Below are positions 1 to 9,065 of a DNA stretch of 64,000 bases, piece by piece. Both the position numbers and the translations under genes were made by a program. Under the pieces are notes generated by a model that was given only the letters and a program-made list of their open reading frames with translations, did not search any database and was not told the origin of the DNA. Origin of the DNA: Halobacillus sp. A1 (GTDB taxonomy: Bacteria > Bacillota > Bacilli > Bacillales > Halobacillaceae); the NCBI RefSeq assembly GCF_024189295.1, contig NZ_JAIZEN010000007.1:62001-126000 (forward strand). The letters run 5' to 3'. Every line of letters begins with the position of its first letter. The first letter of the stretch is position 1.

Positions 1-1
1 G

Positions 2-481
2 AAATCTGAGACGATTTATCAAAACGTGTACGGAGAACAAGCGCCTGTCATGCCATTTAAAGGTGGATCATTGAAAGTCTTCTCCGGTGACCTGGCAGGT
101 GTCCAAGGGCCTCTCGATTCGATTGTGCCGATTACGCTCAGTGAATGGACGATGGCTGAGGGATCGGAATATACGCTCGATCTACCTGAAAATCACAATG
201 CTTTTTTATATGTGCTTGCAGGTGAAATCGAGGCTGGTGAGAACGAAGTGAATTTGAAAAAGCATGGCGTCGCGACATTATCTTTTAATGAGGAAGGCGA
301 AGGTGCAAGTCAGATTACGATCAAGTCGAATCAACGCCAGACGAAAGTACTCGTCTATTCGGGCCGGCCGATCAACGAAGACATCGTTCAGCATGGTCCT
401 TTCGTTATGAATACGATGGAAGAAATCAAACAAGCTTATGAGGATTACCGCAACGGCAAGTTTGGCCCTCCAGCTGAATAA
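2..481 (+). CDS. Pirin family protein, C-terminal part (5' end outside window)
   Basis: The reading frame is open from base 2, so this is the 3' part of a gene that begins before the window. The GTG at 26 is an internal Val codon and has no ribosome binding site. The visible 159 residues form the C-terminal cupin half of a pirin-family protein: a conserved Tyr-Gly region, a beta-rich core ending in a typical pirin closing segment (GRPINEDIVQHGPFVMNT) and an acidic helix with ...YRNGKFG. Pirins are cytosolic, metal-binding bicupins; some have quercetinase activity and others act as redox-linked regulators. The metal-binding His/Glu residues normally sit in the N-terminal half, which is missing here, so activity cannot be judged. 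A terminator follows directly, so this is the last gene of its unit. Confidence 0.85.
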   Translation, partial: KSETIYQNVYGEQAPVMPFKGGSLKVFSGDLAGVQGPLDSIVPITLSEWTMAEGSEYTLDLPENHNAFLYVLAGEIEAGENEVNLKKHGVATLSFNEEGEGASQITIKSNQRQTKVLVYSGRPINEDIVQHGPFVMNTMEEIKQAYEDYRNGKFGPPAE

Positions 482-499
482 TCGTTTCAATGATCATGG

Positions 500-533
500 A
501 ACCCTGCAGATAAATCTTCTGTGGGGTTTTTTT
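500..533 (+). terminator. Rho-independent terminator after the pirin gene
   Basis: The arms AACCC-T-GCAGA and TCTGT-G-GGGTT form a hairpin (one G-T wobble) that is followed by seven T residues. Confidence 0.75.
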
Positions 534-728
534 AAATTACGGATTTGTTACAATTCATCTAGTGATATACTGGTCTATATAGGAACAGGATAACAGCCTT
601 TGAAAAATTAATTATACTTAGGTGAAATCAATCAGGAGGTTAGACAAGTTACGGTATTAAGCGTCAAAATCATTGCTTTGTGTAGGAATAGTTAATACAG
701 CATAAAGTAGGGAGGGGGAGTAACACTC

Positions 729-1022
729 ATGAAATCCATCAAACTGAAAAAAGTGTTTCATCTGGAAAGTAACGAAGAAGTTAATTTCTCTAAGGGGGTA
801 CTGCTTATCGATGATAAAGGCCCGACCGATAATTGGACGGTCAGTCTATCTAAAGTCAAAAATAGAGAAGTATTCACAGAGGCAGAAAATTCAAAGGAAA
901 ATCACCGACTGCAATTATTCGATATTGAAGACAATTCTTACCAGGGCACTCTTGCTGCTGATAGAATCTCCCGTGACGGGACGATATTAATGAAATCGAT
1001 GGGTGAACTTAATAAAGCATGA
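729..1022 (+). CDS. Small hypothetical protein, 97 aa
   Basis: The ATG at 729 is preceded by a strong purine-rich ribosome binding site (GGGAGGGGG, 711-719), and a terminator lies just after the stop codon, so the gene is bounded as a single-gene unit. The protein is soluble, with no signal peptide or membrane segment. It is rich in Lys, Glu, Asn and Asp and looks like a small mixed alpha/beta domain. I do not recognise a family. The predicted fold suggests a compact beta-sheet domain (alternating hydrophobic strands around GVLLIDDKG and WTVSLSKV), which is inference. It could be a small stress or regulatory protein, but nothing nearby points to a function. Confidence 0.7.
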   Translation: MKSIKLKKVFHLESNEEVNFSKGVLLIDDKGPTDNWTVSLSKVKNREVFTEAENSKENHRLQLFDIEDNSYQGTLAADRISRDGTILMKSMGELNKA

Positions 1023-1026
1023 TATT

Positions 1027-1054
1027 GAAGAGTCCTTTTTCAGGGCTCTTTTTT
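1027..1054 (+). terminator. Rho-independent terminator
   Basis: The arms AAGAGTCCT and AGGGCTCTT pair around a short T-rich loop, and a T run follows on the + strand. It closes the 97-aa gene. Confidence 0.8.
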
Positions 1055-1059
1055 GTATG

Positions 1060-1552
1060 GATTTTGTACTAGGTCAAATTATTGCCTCGAATTAAAAACA
1101 ATAATATTACACTATTTTCTTGCAGGTCACAATTGGAAAATACAGCAATAAATAATAGGAAATTAAAGGTATCTAGTTCTTAATAAAGAATTTATATTCG
1201 TCAGGGTTCAAAACTAGTTATTTTGAGCTTATTTAAAGGTTTACTGTCGTTCGTTATTAGGAATATAATTGTTCTTGTTGTAGAACGAATTTCCTGCAAG
1301 GTGGTGTTTACACTGAAGTGATAGAGAAAAAGTAGCATACATAGTCAAGGAAAGTGAAGCGATAGCGAGCTGAGTGACAACAATATCATAGCATGTCCTT
1401 ATTATGAGTTACGCACACAATCCAGTTGGCCTTGTAAGCCCTGTTACCGTCTATCATGCCTTTAACCTTTTCAAAGAAACTCGTAGGTAGTTCAAGTTGA
1501 TCAAGAAGGTAGTCATTACTAATTTTATACACAATAATAGGAGGATGAAAAA
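1060..1552. other. Gene-free stretch, about 490 bp
   Basis: AT-rich DNA without a supportable ORF or RNA gene. It should contain the promoter of the coiled-coil protein gene at 1553, but I could not place convincing -35/-10 boxes. No member of the window's repeat families was seen here. Confidence 0.5.
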
Positions 1553-2521
1553 ATGGGTATTATTTCAACGAAACTAATGGTAGGGGCTTTAGCAACAACA
1601 GTAGTAGCAGGTGGCGTTATGTTTACTGGCGGAGAGACTGTGGATAATGTAAAAGACCAATTGGGAGAATTAAAAAACAAAATAACTCAATATGAAATGA
1701 ATGAGAACGCTTTATTTGAAAAATTAGGATTTGTAAAAGCGGATGCGGAATCAAAGATTAATGATGCTAACGACAAACTTACGGAAGCTAAAAAGGAGAT
1801 TAACAACCTTAAGGCTGAGAAGAGTAAGTTGGTAGCTGATATCGATGATTTGAATGAAGAGATTTCCTCTTTGCAAGCTGAAATCGAAGGTCTTGAAGGT
1901 GATTTGAGTGAAGCTAATCAAATTATTAAGGAAAAGCAAGAACTTCTAGATAAAAAGACTGCAGAGCTTGAAGAAGTTACTGGAAATCTGGACGCATTAC
2001 AAGAAGAATATGATGATTTACAAGCAGACTACAATGAGTTAGTGCAGACAAATGAAGCCAACGCGCAAGAAGCAGAGCGTGCAAATGAAGAGTTAGAAGA
2101 AGCAAACGCTAAAGTTGCTGAACTAGAAGGTGTTTCAGGTGAAGTTGAGGAAGCTACTGGTGATTTAGAACCAATGACTCAAGAAGAAATCGATGCATTA
2201 GCTGATACTGTTGATGGAGAAGTCAACGATGCTGACTTAGTTGTAGAAAGACTAAACTTAACTTATATTCAGGATGGAAATACTCAGTCATTTAAAGATA
2301 ATCACCCAGAACTTGATATTAAAGATGGCGATCGCGTGTGGAGAATTAACAATACAAATGATTTCAAAGTCTATGTTGAGTACGAGAAAGGGTCAGAAGA
2401 AGGGGAAGTTGTAGCAAACCCTAATCAAACTTTCTATATGACAGAAACGGGTGGAACGATGATTATCAAATGGCAGGATGAAAATGGCGAATGGCAGCAA
2501 GTAACTAAAGCAGGTGCTTAA
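1553..2521 (+). CDS. Exported or membrane-anchored coiled-coil protein, 322 aa, unknown function
   Basis: The start at 1553 follows a good ribosome binding site (ATAGGAGGATG). The protein has three parts. Residues 1-27 form a hydrophobic Ala/Val/Gly-rich segment that looks like an uncleaved signal anchor or signal peptide. Residues about 30-205 form an almost continuous coiled coil, very rich in Glu, Leu, Ala and Asn with clear heptads (for example LKAEKSKLVADIDDLNEEI). Residues about 225-322 form an acidic beta-rich domain (AVVERL-type strands, KDGDRVWRINNTN, GGTMIIKWQDENGEWQ). I do not recognise the family. The architecture fits a cell-surface spacer or stalk with a small outward-facing domain, which is inference. 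The gene stands alone between a long gap and a strong terminator. A bacteriophage or plasmid origin cannot be ruled out. Confidence 0.8.
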   Translation: MGIISTKLMVGALATTVVAGGVMFTGGETVDNVKDQLGELKNKITQYEMNENALFEKLGFVKADAESKINDANDKLTEAKKEINNLKAEKSKLVADIDDLNEEISSLQAEIEGLEGDLSEANQIIKEKQELLDKKTAELEEVTGNLDALQEEYDDLQADYNELVQTNEANAQEAERANEELEEANAKVAELEGVSGEVEEATGDLEPMTQEEIDALADTVDGEVNDADLVVERLNLTYIQDGNTQSFKDNHPELDIKDGDRVWRINNTNDFKVYVEYEKGSEEGEVVANPNQTFYMTETGGTMIIKWQDENGEWQQVTKAGA

Positions 2522-2547
2522 TCATCTTCTATTTTTTCATCTTATCG

Positions 2548-2578
2548 ACACTCTCCGATTATCGGAGAGTGTTTTTTT
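2548..2578 (+). terminator. Strong rho-independent terminator
   Basis: A near-perfect 12-bp stem (ACACTCTCCGAT with ATCGGAGAGTGT) is followed by seven T residues. Confidence 0.95.
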
Positions 2579-2931
2579 GTATTAACTTTTCCGTTACATA
2601 ATTCTAGAAATTTTACATCAGATAGAGAGAAACAAGTAGAGTCCTTTTTCATACATTTTTTACTTCTATAACAAGTCAACATCCAGATTGGCAAGAGTCA
2701 AATTAAGGACTAATCTTTTGATTACTCCCTTTCATCTAGGTGCTATTAATAATCTTTCACAAGTATTAAGCAACCACCCTCCTCTATATTTCCCACCTCC
2801 TTAGTAAAAACCTCCAAAGGAAAACTTTTATATTTGGTATCCCCCACATATATTTCATAATTCGACATCTTGTACAATGAGTTTACAGTATTATTTGAAT
2901 TTACAGAAAACTATGAATGGGGAGGAAGATG
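2579..2931. other. Gene-free stretch upstream of the peptide-transport operon
   Basis: About 350 bp of AT-rich DNA with no ORF of substance. It must hold the promoter of the operon that starts at 2932. A TACAAT at 2873-2878 is a candidate -10 box, but no good -35 lies at the right distance, which would fit activator dependence (the operon encodes a PucR-type regulator at 9066). I see nothing else in it. Confidence 0.45.
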
Positions 2932-4503
2932 ATGAAGAAATCTTATTGGGGTTGGTTACTCGTTCTTTTTGTGTTGATCCTGGCGGGTTGTACAGATCCA
3001 ACAGAAACAACGGAAGAATCCGGTGGTAATGATGGCGGTGAGGAAGCAGCATCTTCAGAAGATGGCGGAGGTACATTGACCATTACCGACTTGTCGGACG
3101 CTCAAAGCCTGGATCCGCACGTCGTAACGGATGCGGCATCGATGCGATACATTGAGAATATGTATAATACGCTGTTCCGTTATACGGAAGGTTCTTATGG
3201 TGAAGTTGAAGGGGAACTTGTCGATGAGCACGAGATTTCTGACGATGGGCTGACGTACACACTAACTCTACATGAAGGAGTAAAGTTTCATAACGGAGAT
3301 GATTTGACATCAGAGGACGTAAAGTATTCTATTGAACGCATTATTGAAAACGAAGTAAGAAGTGCTCAATTTGATGCTCTTGAGAGTATTGAGACGCCGT
3401 CGGACACGGAAGTGGTAATGACGTTGAATGAACCGGTAGCTCCTCTATTGACATTTCTTGCTTATCCGATGAATGCGATCGTGAACGAAACGATTGTCGA
3501 AGAAAATGATGGGGACTTATCTAATGCTGATGCAGGTAGTGGAGCCTTCCAGCTTGAGAATTGGTCAATGGACCAGGAAATGGTACTTACAAAGTTCGAT
3601 GATTATTTCAAAGAAGGAAAACCGTATCTCGATGAAGTGGTATGGCGCTCTATTCCTGATGAAACGTCACGTACAACTGCCATTCGTAACGGGGAAGTCG
3701 ACATTCTTATGCAGGCTGAGCCAAAAGATATCAGCATGTTGGAAGACGCAGAGGGCGTAGATGTTGAAATGATCGACGGCTCGTACTGGGAATACCTTGG
3801 TATGAACACAGAAGATGGACCGTTGGCTGAGCAGGAGGTTCGTCAAGCGGTTGCCTGGGCGATTGATCGAAGTGCGATTAATGATTCCGTTAAATTCGGA
3901 GAAGCTACTCCGCTCCTAAGCGGACCGGTGCCACCGAACCATTGGGCTCATTTAGATGAAGAAATTTATCCTGAACCCGACCTTGATCAAGCTCGTGAAT
4001 TACTGGAAGAAGCCGGTTATGGAGATGGACTTGATATCGAATTGATCGTAGGGACGAACCAGTTCCAAATTGATGCTGCGCAAGTGATTAAACAGCAGCT
4101 AAGTGAAGTGGATATCAATGTCGAAGTGTTATCGCAGGAAGATAGTGTATTCTTTGACGCACTTGGTTCAGGTGATTTTGAAATGACAGTAGTCGGCTGG
4201 GTTGGTTTTGTTGATCCCGACGAATTCCTGTACAACATTTTCCACACAGACGGAATGTACAACCAGCAGAACTACTCTAATAGCGAGGTGGATGAACTGC
4301 TTGAACAGGGGCGTTCCGAACAGGATCAGGAACAGAGAAAAGAACTATATGATGAAGCTCAGCGGTTGATCGCCGAGGATGCGCCAATGGCTTTCCTTTA
4401 CGTGAACCCTCAAATTACAGCAATGCGAGATAACGTTCAAGATTTTGATGTGAATCCGACCGTTACTACAAAATCTCTGGAAGATACAAAAATCGAAGAA
4501 TAA
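2932..4503 (+). CDS. Peptide/nickel-type ABC transporter substrate-binding lipoprotein (SBP family 5)
   Basis: An extracytoplasmic solute receptor of the OppA/DppA type. The frame is open from an ATG at 2917, but the ribosome binding site GGGGAGG (2919-2925) lies inside that extension, so the start is the ATG at 2932 (6-7 nt spacing). The N-terminus is a lipoprotein signal ending in the lipobox LILAGC (Cys20), followed by a flexible Glu/Gly/Ser linker. The mature part has the family 5 pattern: the DLSDAQSLDPH opening, the LTYTLTLHEGVKFHNGDDLTSEDVKYS-type signature and a C-terminal AP..FLY segment. About 524 aa is normal for the family. It is the first gene of an operon with two permeases, two ATPases, a DUF1028 protein, a regulator and an amidohydrolase. 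The ligand is probably a peptide or peptide-like amide; specificity cannot be read from the sequence. Confidence 0.93.
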   Translation: MKKSYWGWLLVLFVLILAGCTDPTETTEESGGNDGGEEAASSEDGGGTLTITDLSDAQSLDPHVVTDAASMRYIENMYNTLFRYTEGSYGEVEGELVDEHEISDDGLTYTLTLHEGVKFHNGDDLTSEDVKYSIERIIENEVRSAQFDALESIETPSDTEVVMTLNEPVAPLLTFLAYPMNAIVNETIVEENDGDLSNADAGSGAFQLENWSMDQEMVLTKFDDYFKEGKPYLDEVVWRSIPDETSRTTAIRNGEVDILMQAEPKDISMLEDAEGVDVEMIDGSYWEYLGMNTEDGPLAEQEVRQAVAWAIDRSAINDSVKFGEATPLLSGPVPPNHWAHLDEEIYPEPDLDQARELLEEAGYGDGLDIELIVGTNQFQIDAAQVIKQQLSEVDINVEVLSQEDSVFFDALGSGDFEMTVVGWVGFVDPDEFLYNIFHTDGMYNQQNYSNSEVDELLEQGRSEQDQEQRKELYDEAQRLIAEDAPMAFLYVNPQITAMRDNVQDFDVNPTVTTKSLEDTKIEE

Positions 4504-4519
4504 ATATTGGAGGGGAATG

Positions 4520-4553
4520 AAGCGGCCTTTGCTTTCAGTCAGGTCGCTTTTTC
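4520..4553 (+). terminator. Intra-operon hairpin with T run after the binding-protein gene
   Basis: AGCGGCCT pairs with AGGTCGCT (one G-T pair) and is followed by five T. It lies between the binding-protein gene and the first permease and is likely a partial terminator or mRNA stabiliser, making the binding protein more abundant than the permeases. Similar hairpins follow the binding-protein genes at 24.5 and 56.2 kb. Confidence 0.65.
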
Positions 4554-4588
4554 CTTCATCTTTTTAGCTGCAAGGGAGGGAGAAAACG

Positions 4589-5530
4589 TTGATTCAATAT
4601 GTTATTAGACGCCTGCTCATATCCATTCCCGTATTATTAGGTATTTCAGTTGTCGCTTTCTTTATGGTGAGGCTTGTTCCCGGGGATACGGTCACGGCCA
4701 TGCTTGGAAACAGTTATACTCCCGATCAAGCGGAGGCGCTGCGGTCCAAATATGGACTGGATGAGCCGCTTATTCAGCAGTATTTCTTGTGGTTAGGTAA
4801 TGTGCTGCAAGGAGATTTCGGGTACTCCCAGTTTACGAACACACCGGTGCTAGATGCGATTTTAGCTCGCCTGCCGATCACAATTGAGCTGGCGGTTTTG
4901 AGTGTACTGATTGCCATCATCATTGCGATTCCTCTGGGGACGATCGCTGCCCTGCGCAGAAACAGTAAATTCGACTACGGGGCAAGTATGTTCGGGCTGT
5001 TAGGTATTTCCGTTCCGAACTTTTGGTTAGGAACTTTGATGATTCTCTTTTTATCTTTATATGCTGGATGGTTTCCTTCGGGCGGATTTGTCGGCCTGAG
5101 TGAAAGCATCATCGGCAACTTGCGGAGCATGCTTTTGCCGGCAATCGCTCTTGGCACGGCTGTAGGTGCAGTAGCGATGCGGATGACCCGTTCATCAATG
5201 CTTGAGGTGACGAACCAGGAATATATTAAGATGGCTCGTGCCAAAGGGGTTTCTAATGAGCGGCTGATTTGGCGCCATGCTTTAAAGAACGCCCTCATAC
5301 CGGTCGTAACTGTCATTGGAATCCAGGCAGGATACTTGCTTGGAGGCTCTGTAGTCATTGAGCAGATCTTCGGACTTCCGGGGGTCGGTCAGCTGGCTCT
5401 TCAGGCAATTACAAACCGTGATTATGCACTGCTTCAAGGGACGATTTTGTTCATTGCAAGTGCGTTTGTCATCGTTAATTTGATCGTCGACGTCATCTAT
5501 GGATTTTTGAACCCGCAAATTCGTTACTAG
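4589..5530 (+). CDS. Peptide-type ABC transporter permease (DppB/OppB-like)
   Basis: Inner-membrane channel subunit, 313 aa, of the peptide/nickel importer family. It starts at TTG 4589, about 8 nt after GGGAGGG. The opening MIQYVIRRLLISIPVLLGISVVAFF is the typical first membrane helix of DppB-type permeases, followed by the extracellular segment with RLVPGD and a DEPLIQQYF-like motif. Six membrane helices are expected. The EAA loop that docks onto the ATPases is visible as ARAKGVSNERLIWRHALKNA, followed by the ..P.VT.IG helix. It is followed after 16 bp by the second permease, with which it forms the heterodimeric channel. Length and motifs are complete. Confidence 0.93.
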   Translation: MIQYVIRRLLISIPVLLGISVVAFFMVRLVPGDTVTAMLGNSYTPDQAEALRSKYGLDEPLIQQYFLWLGNVLQGDFGYSQFTNTPVLDAILARLPITIELAVLSVLIAIIIAIPLGTIAALRRNSKFDYGASMFGLLGISVPNFWLGTLMILFLSLYAGWFPSGGFVGLSESIIGNLRSMLLPAIALGTAVGAVAMRMTRSSMLEVTNQEYIKMARAKGVSNERLIWRHALKNALIPVVTVIGIQAGYLLGGSVVIEQIFGLPGVGQLALQAITNRDYALLQGTILFIASAFVIVNLIVDVIYGFLNPQIRY

Positions 5531-5546
5531 AAAGGAGGGGTCACAG

Positions 5547-6386
5547 GTGTCAGACCTTTGGTATCAATTGAAGAAAAACAAAATCGCTATGTCCGGTCTG
5601 TTTATGACTATTATCTTGATCATACTTGCCATTACCGCTCCGTGGATCGCACCCTATGATCCATATGAGATGGCTCCCGACGCGAGGTTTGCCGAACCGA
5701 GCTTAGCGCACTTTTTAGGGACAGATCAATTCGGACGAGATATTTTAAGCAGAATCATTTATGGGTCGAGGATTTCGCTTCAGGTGGGGATCATCTCTGT
5801 CGGACTTTCCTTCGTATTGGGGACTCTGATCGGTGTAGTTGCTGCCTATTATGGAAAATGGGTGGATGCCGCCCTGTCACGTTTGACAGACGTTATGTTT
5901 TCATTTCCTGATATTTTACTGGCGCTTGTTATCATGGCGATTCTCGGACCAAGCCTGACGAATCTGATGATTGCTGTCGGTATCGTTTATACTCCGATTT
6001 TTGCCCGGATTGCCCGGGGGTCGGTTTTGTCGATCAAAAATTCTCTCTTTATTGAAGCGGCCCGTTCCATGGGGGTCAGTAACTTGAAGATTATGTGGAA
6101 GCATATTCTGCCAAACAGTATGGCTCCTTTGATCGTCCAGGTGACCTTATCTTTTGCTTTCGCTATTTTAGCAGAGGCGGCATTAAGCTTTCTCGGCCTT
6201 GGCGTTTCTCCGGATACGCCATCCTGGGGGATCATGCTCAGTGAAGGGAAGAGCTGGATGGAATCGGCCTGGTGGATTGCGGTTTTCCCAGGTATCGCTA
6301 TAACGCTTGCGGTCTTCAGCTTCAACGTCATGGGGGATGGATTACGTGATGCGCTCGACCCTCGCCTGAAAAATGAATCATCGTAA
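5547..6386 (+). CDS. Peptide-type ABC transporter permease (DppC/OppC-like)
   Basis: Second channel subunit, 279 aa. It starts at GTG 5547 behind AAAGGAGGGG (5531-5540). The protein has the N-terminal OppC-type segment (a helix near residues 15-35 followed by APYDPY), the signature GTDQFGRDILSRIIYGSRISL and the EAA loop EAARSMGVSNLKIMWKHILPN with the following membrane helix. These are diagnostic of DppC/OppC permeases of the peptide/nickel family. It lies 16 bp after the first permease and 16 bp before the first ATPase gene, so the four are co-transcribed. Nothing is truncated or unusual in it. Confidence 0.93.
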   Translation: MSDLWYQLKKNKIAMSGLFMTIILIILAITAPWIAPYDPYEMAPDARFAEPSLAHFLGTDQFGRDILSRIIYGSRISLQVGIISVGLSFVLGTLIGVVAAYYGKWVDAALSRLTDVMFSFPDILLALVIMAILGPSLTNLMIAVGIVYTPIFARIARGSVLSIKNSLFIEAARSMGVSNLKIMWKHILPNSMAPLIVQVTLSFAFAILAEAALSFLGLGVSPDTPSWGIMLSEGKSWMESAWWIAVFPGIAITLAVFSFNVMGDGLRDALDPRLKNESS

Positions 6387-6402
6387 GTAAAGGAGAGATT
6401 CG

Positions 6403-7431
6403 ATGTCTGATTACATTATGGAAGTCAAAGATTTGAAGACCCATTTTCATACAAAAAAAGGGATCGTCAAAGCGGTTGATGGAGTTAGTTTTAAAGTGAA
6501 AAAAGGCGAAATTCTGGCGATTGTCGGAGAGTCTGGATGCGGGAAAAGCGTGACTTCGCAGTCGATCATGCGTCTCGTTGGAGATAAAAAAAGTGAAGAA
6601 GTCACAGGGGAAGTGCTTTATCACGGCGAGGATCTAATGAAAAAGTCAAGGCTGGACATGCAGAAGGTACGTGGAAAAGATTTGTCGATGATTTTTCAGG
6701 ATCCCATGACTTCGTTGAATCCTGCTTATACAGTTGGTACTCAAATTGCTGAAATGCCGATGATTCATGAGAAAAAAGGGAAAAAGTCGGCCTGGAACCG
6801 GGCAGTTGAAATGCTGACAAAGGTCGGCATCCCTTCACCTGCGAAACGGGCGGAGCAATACCCGCACCAGTTCAGCGGTGGCATGCGGCAGCGCGGCGTC
6901 ATCGCCATGTCTCTCGCTTGTGATCCGGATCTCATTATTGCTGATGAACCAACGACGGCACTCGATGTGACGATTCAGGCCCAGGTGTTAGATATTATAA
7001 GGGACCTCCGCGATGAAACCGGTACGGCTATTATTATGGTCACCCATGATTTAGGTGTAGTCGCCGAGCTGTGTGACCGCGTGGCTGTCATGTATGCCGG
7101 TAAAATAGTAGAACAGGGGACAATCGAAGATATATTTGACCGTCCGAAGCATCCTTACACGCAAGGGCTGCTCAATTCCGTGCCGCGTCCTGGAAGCCGG
7201 GAACGACTGAAGCCGATTGAAGGGCAGCCTCCGAACTTGCATGATCTGCCTAATGGCTGCCGGTTTGCGGAACGTTGTCCGTTCGTCATGGATCAATGTA
7301 TCGAAAAAGAGCCGGATCTTTTAGAAGCCGAATCGAAGGGTCATACCGTGGCTTGCTGGCTGGAAGAGGAGGGGAACAACGATGGCGACAGAGGAAATAC
7401 TGAAGGTCGAGGGACTGAAAAAGTATTTTGA
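6403..7431 (+). CDS. Peptide-type ABC transporter ATP-binding protein (DppD/OppD-like)
   Basis: Cytoplasmic ATPase, 342 aa, powering the importer. Visible motifs: Walker [10 protein letters not shown]-loop in [15 protein letters not shown] signature FSGGM, Walker [13 protein letters not shown] and the switch His in VTHDLG. The C-terminal region has the oligopeptide-transporter extension, with [19 protein letters not shown] and the cysteine motif CRFAERCPF. The 3' end overlaps the next ATPase gene by 50 bp, an unusually long overlap; the last 17 residues (Asn/Gly/Glu/Arg-rich) are therefore encoded over the start of the neighbour. It works as a heterodimer with the gene at 7382. Confidence 0.93.
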   Translation: MSDYIMEVKDLKTHFHTKKGIVKAVDGVSFKVKKGEILAIVGESGCGKSVTSQSIMRLVGDKKSEEVTGEVLYHGEDLMKKSRLDMQKVRGKDLSMIFQDPMTSLNPAYTVGTQIAEMPMIHEKKGKKSAWNRAVEMLTKVGIPSPAKRAEQYPHQFSGGMRQRGVIAMSLACDPDLIIADEPTTALDVTIQAQVLDIIRDLRDETGTAIIMVTHDLGVVAELCDRVAVMYAGKIVEQGTIEDIFDRPKHPYTQGLLNSVPRPGSRERLKPIEGQPPNLHDLPNGCRFAERCPFVMDQCIEKEPDLLEAESKGHTVACWLEEEGNNDGDRGNTEGRGTEKVF

Positions 7432-8344
7432 AGTTTCGAATGGATTTTTACGTAAAAAAAGTATCGTAAAAGCGGTCGATGATGTCAGTCTCACTGTTAA
7501 ACGAGGAGAAACGCTCGGCATTGTCGGGGAGTCCGGCTGTGGGAAGTCGACGACGGGACGACTGCTCATGCGTTTGCTGGACGCTACAGAAGGGACCGTA
7601 CATTTTGAAGGTGAAAATATTATGGAATGGAGCCGATCCGAGCTGAAGAAGCGGCGTCGGGATTTCCAAATGATTTTTCAGGATCCTTTCGCTTCTTTGA
7701 ATCCACGTATGAAGGTGGAAGAAATCATAGAAGAACCCTTGCTCACCATCGGTATGGAAAAAAAGGAACGCAAAGAGCGAGTGAGTCAGCTGCTTCAAGA
7801 TGTCGGCATCCCGGAAAGCTACAAAGGAAGGTTTCCTCACGAATTTTCCGGCGGACAGCGTCAGCGTATCGGTATTGCCCGGGCGCTGGCATTAAAACCG
7901 AAGCTGATTATTGCCGATGAGCCGGTAGCTGCGCTAGATGTATCAATCCAGGCTCAAATTATTAATTTACTGATGGATTTACAAAAAGAATACGGGTTCA
8001 CTTACTTGTTCATTGCTCATGATTTAAGTGTAGTACAGTATATCAGTGATCGCGTCGGCGTTATGTATCTGGGACAGATGATGGAGCTTGCGGAAAGTGA
8101 CGAGCTGTATGAACATCCGCTGCATCCTTATACACAGGCTCTGCTCTCTGCCATTCCGGTGCCGGATATCCACGCCAAAAAGGAAAAAATCACACTGACG
8201 GGAGAAGTCCCGAGTCCGGACAATCCTCCAAGCGGGTGCCGCTTCCATACGAGATGTCCGATTGCGACGGAGCGGTGTAAACAAGAAGTGCCTGAGTTCA
8301 GAGAAATAAAAAACGGCCATTACGTGGCCTGTCATGAGGTGTGA
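7382..8344 (+). CDS. Peptide-type ABC transporter ATP-binding protein (DppF/OppF-like)
   Basis: Partner ATPase, 320 aa. It starts at ATG 7382 after GGAAGAGGAGGGG, inside the 3' end of the preceding gene. Motifs: Walker [26 protein letters not shown] (the RMKV-type continuation is typical of the F subunit), signature FSGGQ, Walker B LIIADEPVAALD, switch His in IAHDLS, and the C-terminal cysteine motif CRFHTRCPI. The stop codon is 3 bp before the start of the DUF1028 gene, so translation of the two is probably coupled. The five transporter genes together make a complete importer. Confidence 0.93.
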   Translation: MATEEILKVEGLKKYFEVSNGFLRKKSIVKAVDDVSLTVKRGETLGIVGESGCGKSTTGRLLMRLLDATEGTVHFEGENIMEWSRSELKKRRRDFQMIFQDPFASLNPRMKVEEIIEEPLLTIGMEKKERKERVSQLLQDVGIPESYKGRFPHEFSGGQRQRIGIARALALKPKLIIADEPVAALDVSIQAQIINLLMDLQKEYGFTYLFIAHDLSVVQYISDRVGVMYLGQMMELAESDELYEHPLHPYTQALLSAIPVPDIHAKKEKITLTGEVPSPDNPPSGCRFHTRCPIATERCKQEVPEFREIKNGHYVACHEV

Positions 8345-8347
8345 ATA

Positions 8348-9013
8348 ATGAAGCTGAATACATTTTCTATCATTGCCCGCTGCCCCGAAACAGGCAACTT
8401 TGGAGGCGCGGTAGCTACCTGCTTTCCAGGTGTCGGGGCCCATTCGCCTCATATCGAACCGAACGTCGGCGCCGTTATTACACAAGGATGGGTCAATCCG
8501 CCGCTAGGACAAGAAGGAATTCTTCATCTGAAAAAAGGACGTACAGCTAATGAAACGCTGAATCATCTGCTGCTGAACGATCCAGGCAAAGAGCTGCGCC
8601 AAGTCTCCGTTATGGACTGCTATGGCAATTGCGCTGTTTATACCGGCCTTGAAAACGATGATTACAAAGGCCATCGGATCGGAAATAACTGGGCGATCCA
8701 GGGCAACTTACTGACTGGACCAGAAGTAATCGATGACATGGCGGAAGCTTTTGAAAACTCCCGCGGTCCCCTGGCGGATCGCTTGCTGCTCGCCTTGGAA
8801 GCGGCAGATGCGGCCGGAGGAGATATTAGAGGAAAGCAGTCTTCAGCGATCAAAGTCGTCGCTGTCGATCAGTATCCATTCGTCGATTTCCGTGTTGATG
8901 ATCATAAGGAGCCAGTCACTGAGCTGCGGCGAATTTATGAAAAGAATAAATCAGTTCTGATCGAACGATACTACGAATGGATCGATGCAGTAAAGCAGGG
9001 CACGACATTTTAA
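8348..9013 (+). CDS. DUF1028 family protein (putative Ntn-hydrolase-like)
   Basis: A 221-aa cytosolic protein of the DUF1028 family. The family pattern begins at the N-terminus: NTFSIIARCPETGNFGGAV, then GVGAHSPH and VGAVITQGWVNPPLG. Family members have been proposed to adopt an Ntn-hydrolase-like fold, but to my knowledge no reaction is established. It starts at ATG 8348, 3 bp after the transporter ATPase, behind GAGGTGTG, and lies upstream of a regulator and an amidohydrolase. That position inside an uptake operon suggests it hydrolyses or isomerises the imported compound; this is inference. Length fits the family's single-domain members. No signal peptide is present. Confidence 0.85.
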   Translation: MKLNTFSIIARCPETGNFGGAVATCFPGVGAHSPHIEPNVGAVITQGWVNPPLGQEGILHLKKGRTANETLNHLLLNDPGKELRQVSVMDCYGNCAVYTGLENDDYKGHRIGNNWAIQGNLLTGPEVIDDMAEAFENSRGPLADRLLLALEAADAAGGDIRGKQSSAIKVVAVDQYPFVDFRVDDHKEPVTELRRIYEKNKSVLIERYYEWIDAVKQGTTF

Positions 9014-9065
9014 GGGGATACCAATTTCCTTGGATCTCACTTATAGTAGATGATGAGGTGAGACG

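Noticed and set aside
6403-8344. Frameshift between the two ATPase genes because of their 50-bp overlap
   Set aside because: Both proteins are complete, each with Walker motifs and its own C-terminal cysteine motif, and the second has a good ribosome binding site.
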